Translations under genes and position numbers: made by a program
From: Cryptomeria japonica
Lineage: Eukaryota; Streptophyta; Pinopsida; Cupressales; Cupressaceae
Reading direction: 5' to 3'
Length of the DNA stretch: 64,000 bases
Assembly (NCBI RefSeq): GCF_030272615.1
Contig: NC_081412.1
Coordinates: forward strand, 694,532,083 to 694,596,082
Shown: in pieces, positions 56,697-64,000 of the stretch
Layout: the number at the start of each line of letters is the position of its first letter
Position numbering within the stretch: the first letter of the stretch is position 1
Notes under the pieces: model-generated
Database searches by the model: none
What the model was told of the DNA's origin: nothing
The model's input: only the letters and a program-made list of their open reading frames with translations

Positions 56697-59600
56697 TTTG
56701 GTATCAGAGCCTATTAAGATCAAATTGCTTAATTTTATTGTGTAATGTTATTTTAATTTTTATGTGTTGTACTTTAATTTCCATTATACATTGTAATTAT
56801 ATATAAAACTATAATCATTTTAAAATAATAATAATGAAAAAAATAAAACTATACTTTTTTAATTATTTAAGATTTGCTACATTTAAAATAATAATAATAA
56901 TAAAAATAAAACTATACTTTTTTTTTTATAAAATTAAATTTTTTATATGATCACCTTGTAAAAATGTTTTTATTAAAAACTTTATGTTTTGACGGGTGAT
57001 ATTAACTAATGTTTCTATTAATGTTAAGCTATAGTGATTTAAATAAATTTTTATTTTCAATATATTTTATTTTTTTATTTTGTACTCTCTTGATTAGATT
57101 TTACAAATTCCTGTCCTTTCAGTTTACCTGATAGCAACTACCTAAACCTTATAGTATTTACTATTTTGTTAAAAAAAAAAAAAAAACCCTTAGAATAAAG
57201 GAATAGTGTATTTGAATAAATAAATATGAGCTGGGTTAATATATCTTGAATTTTTTTACTTACCCTTACAATTTAAATCGACAATATCTGACCATCATTT
57301 ACCTCCTATTGCAATTCAGTATTTATCTCCACTAATAACATTTACCTACTATTGTAATTAAATATTTACCTCCAACGATAAGATTTACCTCTTTGAATTT
57401 GTTTCTAAGCTTTTCAAAATTCATTCTCTGTACATCCTACAATCATAATGTTTTGTACAAACATGTACATCATGGCAATTGTAGCTACAAAGTAAAACTT
57501 CTTCATTCCTTGGGCTTGGATGTTGTTCATTTCTACACAACAAATCTACTTGGAAATTCGAAAATCCTTTTCAACATATCAATTATGTGGATATGTTGTA
57601 ATCTTGGGGTTGGATGAGACCGTGTTTGTCTGAGTTCATTTTATCAAACTAGCCACGACTTCTAACTGCTTCCATAGTATGCATACATGACTATAATCTA
57701 TTAATACTTTTGTTTCATCTTTTCTTTAAAGCACATGGTGAGTTTTGTTCTTTAGGGTTCATATCATAGCATTAGCTTTCCAAATTCTCTAATTGACAGA
57801 CAGCATGTAACTCATTATAAAATGGGAGGTGAAAAGATAAACCCGTCTGTGATAAACCTCTTGCACACTCAAACTTAGGATTACAGAATAAACCACCTCT
57901 AAATAAAATCACAAAATAATCTCTAACTTTATGAGAATAATAAATTAATTTCTGACCCATGTTGTAATTAAAATTTACATGGGATAAATAATAACTAAAA
58001 ATTAATTTACATTCAAATTAAAAACTATAAAATTGAGATTAAATTACCAAGGCAAATATAATCAATTACTAAATTATTAACTAATTTGATAAAAATGCAA
58101 GGGTTCCTATGAAACATAATCAAATTCATAAAGTTACTCACTACTGATCAAATTCACAAATAAAATGAATTAATTTGAAAAATATAACTTAAAATTTGTA
58201 TCAATTATAATCTTATACTTCTTATATTCAAAAATTTGTTGTAGTGCCATCTACACATAATTACAGGAAATTTCTCCACAATTTTCTATTATACTAAAAC
58301 ATATCCTTTACCATATTTCACTGTAGAGTTACTTTATCACCTCCCCAATTTATGCTCCTAATGCAGCCAGGAAGTACTTAGCTTAGGTTTTGGAGATTTC
58401 CGAAAGCACTTAAGTGTCATCTTCTATTTTGCTTAAATAGCTCCACCCACAATTTTAATGGGTAAATGAAATTCTAGTAAAATCTCAAATTTCAAAATGA
58501 TACGTCAAAATAATGACTTAGACATACAACTGCTAGGCTTAGCAAATGGCCTTTCCAGTTTCTAAAGTTAAAACTTAAATTGAGAAGAAAAGAATATAAT
58601 AGGATGAATACAATTTATAAATTAGGTAGTACCAGCATTATGAGTGCTAAGTTAGTATAGATAAAATAAAAATGATTGTTGTCATTTAGTGACCACAAAC
58701 AAATTTAAAGAAGTATAAAGAGAGGAACTATAGGCAGGTTGCTAATGGGAATGTCAAAATCATTGCTTTGTTTTGAAAATAATAATTTCCTCTAAGTCAT
58801 CATTAGGTAAATCATCTTTCATATTATGAAAGATTATATTAATAAATAATTTATTGATTGATTTTGTAATGGAAAACTAACAAAAGACTTTGTAGCTAAA
58901 GTTTCTTTTTGGCTTCAAATTCTTAATATTAAAATGTGATGAAAATTTCTATTTTCGTCAACAATCTCAAATCCATTGCATTGGCCTATAATATCTCAAT
59001 TGAATATGGAACTTAATGATACAAGTTAAAATCCCACATCACACCTTCAAATTTGGTTGTACATTATTTACATCAAGAAATTTCATGATTGATGATATGG
59101 ATGCACAGTCAAGATAACTTTATTAATTCATTCAATCTAAAATTTAAAGGGTCCTTTAAGAAAACTATTCTCCTAATCATAATGGGTACAAAGAAAATCC
59201 AACTAATTTTTACGTCATAGGTAAGGATATAGGCTATAACATGATCCAAAGATGACACTGGATCAATAAGATGAAGGTTACCTTTTCCATCCTCTTTTAA
59301 TAAGTTTGATTTATTCACTTGAGAAAGTGTATTTTGTTGAGGATATCCTAATCCTTTTGACCTTTTAATAAGGCATAGCAAGCCAAAAGAACGAGATTCA
59401 TGACAACCATTAAACTTAATTAAATCAAGTATATAGTCCCACTACGTAAATTCTAATAACGAATGGAAGAAGAGTAGAAACAAAAATCAAGATGGTTAAT
59501 CTATCAAAAACAAGATTATCTTTTTATTATCCATTCTAAGTGTTCCTCAATTAAAACCTCTACAACTAGAGGAATAATCATAATCCTATAATTAAAAATT

Positions 59601-61218
59601 TAAACATTGTATACTTGAAAAGAGTAACATTTGTAGCAATGTCAAAAGATCATCCAAAATGGTATTTGTATTTGTTCAATGTAAGAGTATGAAATACCAA
59701 TATGTGAAAATGTGGTTGGTCATAACCACCATGTCCCAAGATCATTTTAAAAATTGGTGAAATATTAAGCTATTAGAATATGTTAGTTAAAATAATACAA
59801 TATCCTATAGATTTGAAAAATAAAATAGTTCTCTTATCCTTAGACATGGGGACGCACAATTTTTTTTTTACAGGAGAGAGACAATCGCTAAAACTACTAA
59901 TTGCTCCTTCATTTTTAGAAATGGTTGTGTATAGTTATACCGTACTAATGGGTTAGGTTGATCAAATGTATTAAAACTCTACTTGATTGTGTCCATTCTG
60001 AAAGCCTACAATTGCAAAAATCATAAAAAAAAAAATGTCATGTCGGTCTTGATATATGGTTAGAGTTGGAATTTATTTATAGAGATCTCAAATCCAATTA
60101 TATGTTGGTTGATAACTGTTGCATAATCAAATTGACAAATCTTGAAATTAAAATATAAAAAAATCACAATTGGCTATATTAGAGAAAAATGTCAACAATA
60201 TTAAACAATAATAATGGATGGGTTATATTAGGTACATTGTATTCAACATAAATGTTGTTTTAGGTTCGTGTTAATAATTTCACTTGAATAATAGAAATGT
60301 GTTTAATCAAGTGTTCGTATGATCTCAAGTGGGTACACAAACCTCCAAATACATATTGCATTATATTTTTGAACATATGGCTAGGTAAAGTTAAAATCCT
60401 TATCCTCCACTATTTTGTCTTATATCCATGCTATATATAATCTAAAAATTTCCAATTCTATTTCATGGAAAGTTTTCCTATATAATTATAATTGTGAGTG
60501 GACCATTACTACTTGATGAATTGATCATTTTTATTAAATAAATATTCATTTTTTATAAAGGAAACACTAGACCAAATTTTTATGAAGTTCTCAATGCACG
60601 CTAATAGTTACCTTTGTTCTAAAATTGTTGAGATGCCTAGCAATATTACCATGTTTTGTTTCATTGTACCTTGTTATTGGACTTGATCAACCCAATAACC
60701 TTGTACATGTGCTTTATTTTATAGTAAAAGAGGATGTTCATGTAGTCCGGAATGCCTGAATATCATCTTGGCATGTGTGTTGAATATAAAGATTACACTT
60801 CTATAAATTATGAGTGACCATATATAGGACATCCATGATGAGTGTTGTGTGACCACATGATAATAAGTTTATAAAAAGAAGAGGAGTTGAATAAATGAGT
60901 AAAGTGGTAAAGTTAAAAATATAGGAGATGAAAATGTATAAATTATGATTGACTCTTCAGCTAAAAAAAAACTCATGATATGTTTCATAAGACATGTATG
61001 AAAATTTGTCATAATTTTAATTAGAAATATGATTATTGAACTTCTGAATTTCGTTGAATCAAAAGATATAGATGAAGTAAAATAGAACATATAATTATAA
61101 TGAAGTATACAAATATTCAATATTAGTAATTTAATTTATTAATCATGCTTTATTTTGAGTTGTGATGCAGATGCATCTCTTACTATTGAGGACAATAGCT
61201 CAATTATAGGGGAAGAAA
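56697..61218 (+). other. E interior, no gene
   Basis: Strongly AT-rich with A and T runs (for example 57169-57186) and no conserved ORF on either strand; the largest frames are below 100 codons and look random. No tandem array was seen. Confidence 0.6.
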
Positions 61219-61949
61219 TGTTATGGGACTTTTTCCCATGGAATGAAATTGTAATAAAGAGGATTAAAGAAATCTAATTATGAGCGTTATTATGAAGGTG
61301 TGTGACTTTTGTAAGAACCCTTGAGACATTATTTAAAACCTATGAATGAATAGACAAAGAACAATATAGGATAGAGAATAATACAAGAGAAGGATAAATT
61401 GAAAGGAGCACAACAGAGGATAGTTAAGGTCTGGTGGTTGGGCATTGGGCATTGGAGAAGGGGCATACAATGTGTGTCCAACTTTGGGTACAACGTACAC
61501 CTGGGAGTCTCCTGGCCAGGGCTGTATTTATTTCATGTCATGAAGGCGTGTGGGGATTTGTGTAAGAACCATGTTTATTTCATGCCGTGAAGGCATGTGG
61601 GGTTCTGTGTAAGAACTGTGTCCTCTTGGAGTGTTCCCTTTCCTGGAAACCCTATACCTATAACTAATCCTCTGCGTGCAAGAAAGAAGTCTCTCTGTGA
61701 TTTACAAATATGTATTAATCAATTTCATATTGTCATTGCCCTAATGTTTCACTATTGCAAATCAGTATCTCAATGTTTTATATATTCTAAGTAATTAGTT
61801 TATCATTACTTGAATAAATTACTTTGATACTTTATTAAAACACTGTGTAAACACTTAATAATAAATAGTGAATTTAACACCTTAATATTAAATTATCTAT
61901 CTTAGGTAAAAGGTTAATCCACTACTAATACTTAATAATAAATCATAAA
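61219..61949 (+). repeat. E 3' LTR with ~50-bp internal duplication
   Basis: Same as the 5' LTR but with a tandem copy of the block around TTTATTTCATGYCRTGAAGG (copies near 61526 and 61573), which the 5' LTR has once (near 56306). It stops at AAATCATAA, then LINE sequence starts. Confidence 0.85.
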
Positions 61950-62664
61950 TGATGCTTCTTTAGTTCAAGAAATTAAGAATTTGGTCTCTAATAATTCCCC
62001 TTTGAATGTTGAAATTAATATGGCTAATGAATCTTCCTTAGGGAATAGTAATCCATCAGAGGTTGTCCCTGTTATTATGCCAGATGAGAATCTGGTTCAC
62101 CAAGTACATGATATTTTTAACAATCATGCACATCAAAGGGATGAGGGTATTACTGATAGAGTTGTTTTTTCAATTGAGAATGATTTGGGGGGTATAAACT
62201 CGACCCTTCCAATTTCTGCATTTGCTAATCCTTTTGCGGTTTTGGCTAGAATAGAGTTGGGTTTTGAAGACAATCCATTTATCCTGGCTTCTGCAAAGTC
62301 ATGCAAGAGTTTACTAATTGTCCAAACAACTCTAGTTTTTTCACCATCGGTGGTTTCTCCTAGGAGAGGTAGGCCTCCAAATAATCTTAAGACTCAAATG
62401 GAAATTGATGCTAGAATTCAAAAGACTTTGTCCCTTTCTCCTGCTGGTGGGCAAGGGAGGCATTTGGTCTCTCTTGGTAGGCCTAAGAAAACATGCCTAA
62501 CTCCTATAAGCATAAAAAGAAAGAGGAGTAAAAGATTCGTGACTAGTCCACCTGTGACAAGATCAGGGGCTATGAAACGTAATTTGCAAGGTTGCTTTGG
62601 GGAAAGAAAAAATTCTCTGATTATTGGGAAGAGGGGAGCTTCGGCCTCCCCTCGAGGACAATGA
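61950..62664 (+). CDS. LINE ORF1, 5'-truncated
   Basis: Open from the junction with E (NDASLVQEIKNLVSNN) to TGA at 62662-62664. No ATG marks its start, so the 5' end of the ORF is missing, as is common for LINE copies. The first half is Asn/Ser-rich. The second is basic and holds an AT-hook-like PRRGRPPNN, then SLGRPKK and IKRKRSKR. A basic C-terminus fits nucleic-acid binding by LINE ORF1 proteins; no zinc knuckle is left. Its stop overlaps the next ATG (ATGA), which ties it to ORF2. Whether it was recently active cannot be judged from this piece. Confidence 0.75.
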
Positions 62665-64000
62665 GAATTATTTCTTGGAATGTTAGGGGCTTAAATGCCC
62701 CTAACAAGAGACACTTAATTAAGTCCCAAATGGACTTAATTAAGTGTGATATTTTTATGTTACAAGAAACAAAGTTGTCAAAAGAGTCTGCTGATTTGGT
62801 TTTTTCATCTTGGAGAAGGTGGAATTTTCTTTCTTCTTCGACTTGTGGTGCTTCAGGAGGTTTGGCACTGCTTTGGAATAATTATAAGATTGAGGTACAA
62901 TTAGTGGCATCTACTACAAATTCGATGTTGGCTTTAGTTATAAGCAAGATTTCGAAGGTTAAATTATGGCTTTTTAACATTTATGCTTCGTCAAGAATTC
63001 AAGGGAAGAGTAAGTTATGGGGTGAATTAAAGAGGATTTCTTCTCCCTTAAAACATGGTTCCTTTATTATCTCTGGGGGTGATTTTAATGCTATCATTGA
63101 TTTAGATGAGAAAAAAGGAGGTGTTTTCCCTAATAAAAGGATTATGGATGACTTTGGGGATTTCATTTCTGATATGAGCCTTTTTTATTGTAAGTCTCAG
63201 AATGGGGTTTTCACATGGACAAACATGAGAAGGGATTTTTCTCTGATTGCTAAGAGATTAGATTGGTTTTTGTTATCTAAGAATTGGATTGATTCAGATT
63301 TTGAATTCTTTTCCTCTATTCTACCGGTCTCAGGTTCTGATCATTTTCCAATTTCCCTTTTAGTTATTGAGGATAGGGCTTCTTTTAAGTCTCCATTTAA
63401 ATTTGAGCCCATGTGATTTAGGGATTCTTCCTTTTTACCTCTGCTTATGAAATGGTGGAATTCTGCTCCTTTTTGTTCTAGGCCCTGTATGTTTTAGATT
63501 GCTAAGAAGTTAAGTTATTTAAAATCGGATATTAGGGAATGGAATATCTCGCATTTTAAGAAAATATTTTAGGAGAAACAAAGGATTCAAGATACGATTG
63601 AGTCTTTTAATACTCATGTGCTTCAACATGGTATGGTGCCACAAGTTTTTGATGAATTGAAGTCACTAAAATTACAGCTTGAGGAGGTGTTAGCTATAGA
63701 GGAAATCTATTGGAGACATAAATCTAGAGAGTTATGGCTATCAGATGGTGATAGGAACACAAAATATTTTCATTCTTCAACTAAGATTAAAAGATGTAAG
63801 AATAGGATATCTTGTATTCAGTGTTAGAATGGGAATTTATTGACAGAGCCAAAGGACATTGCTTCAGAGGCAGTTAGGTTTTTTAAGTCATTATTATCTT
63901 TGGAAAATGGAAATCTCAGCAATGATATTATATCTAATATTCCTCCTTTAGTATCTTTGGAAGACAATAAGATGTTGATGTCTCCCTTTTCCTTAGAAGA
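62661..64000 (+). pseudogene. LINE ORF2: AP endonuclease and start of RT region, broken, runs off the window
   Basis: The start is taken at ATG 62661 (MRIISWNVRGLNAPNKR), the classic endonuclease opening and the ATG that overlaps the ORF1 stop. Endonuclease motifs in order: SWNVRGLN, FMLQETKL (metal-binding Glu), GGDFNAII (Asp, Asn), TWTN, AKRLDWFLLS and SGSDHFPISL (catalytic Asp-His). After TGA 63414 the same frame goes on through TAG 63496, TAG 63570 and TAG 63825, with the plant L1 linker (WRHKSRELWLSDGDRNTKYF then HSSTKIKR). The RT motifs would lie beyond 64000. The endonuclease nicks target DNA for priming. All endonuclease residues listed are intact although the downstream frame is not. 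Confidence 0.9.

Larger units (their letters stand above)
55999..61949 (+). mobile_element. E: LTR element with coding-free interior
   Basis: It has direct repeats at 55999-56696 and 61219-61949, both starting TGTTATGGGACTTTTTCCC. TGGTATCAGAGCC (56699-56711) follows the first and GGGGAAGAAA precedes the second, so these are LTRs with an initiator-Met primer site and a polypurine tract. The 4.5 kb interior has no coding similarity, which fits a large non-autonomous (LARD-type) element. The 3' LTR lacks its last ~19 bp, where the LINE begins. Confidence 0.83.

Noticed and set aside
57393-59381. Possible genes inside E
   Set aside because: Frames under 100 codons, biased by AT-richness, with no motif or conserved neighbour.
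1-64000. tRNA, rRNA or miRNA genes
   Set aside because: No cloverleaf with A/B boxes, no rRNA core sequence, and the hairpins seen are explained by repeats; nothing could be supported by eye.

Overview
This is repeat-dense nuclear DNA from a seed plant. It is packed with nested LTR retrotransposons, decayed LINE and CACTA-type sequence, and one recognisable host-gene scrap. A large-genome plant such as a conifer would fit, but that is inference: nothing here fixes the species. I see no intact host gene, rRNA, tRNA or CRISPR array.

Layout. Positions 1-35629 are one nest. The host is an old minus-strand element B2, with pieces at 459-777, 18703-18751 and 31569-35629. Into it went A0 (only the 3' end of its LTR, 1-458), A1 (778-18702, a 17.9 kb Ty3/Gypsy element with 1.6 kb LTRs) and B1 (18752-31568, minus strand, perfect target duplication ATCAA). 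B1 was itself split by X (24978-31249), a 6.3 kb insertion of unknown class lying just downstream of B1's TATA box. Positions 36240-53074 are C, a pol-less relative of A1. C is interrupted by B3 (43777-48678, plus strand, target duplication CTCTC) and by a solo LTR, D (49675-50847, target duplication GATCC). Beyond C come a glutamate dehydrogenase exon relic (53396-53594), a minus-strand Ptta/En/Spm-like gene relic (about 54110-55960), a coding-free LTR element E (55999-61949) and a 5'-truncated LINE that runs off the window (61950-64000).

How the parts relate. A1 has a degraded gag-protease-RT-RNase H-second RNase H-integrase chain, with a G-patch after the protease. Between pol and the 3' LTR it also carries a roughly 596-codon antisense ORF with a plant mobile domain (PMD). 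C has lost all pol sequence but keeps the same antisense PMD ORF, the same polypurine tract and the same LTR start as A1, so it looks like a non-autonomous partner. B1, B2 and B3 have Copia-like LTR ends and an initiator-Met-type primer site. They encode only a coiled-coil/CCHC Gag-like ORF1 and a large unknown ORF2.

The most unusual signals are these: the antisense PMD gene and its conserved ATG-TAG start, which may be a splice acceptor; about 20-bp repeat arrays, one in the sense leader and one upstream of the antisense gene, that in A1 share a motif in opposite orientations; the three-copy B family with a shared amber codon early in ORF2; and element X. Most stop codons in the A1 genes are explained by C-to-T changes. 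All calls come from reading the sequence; no database search was run.
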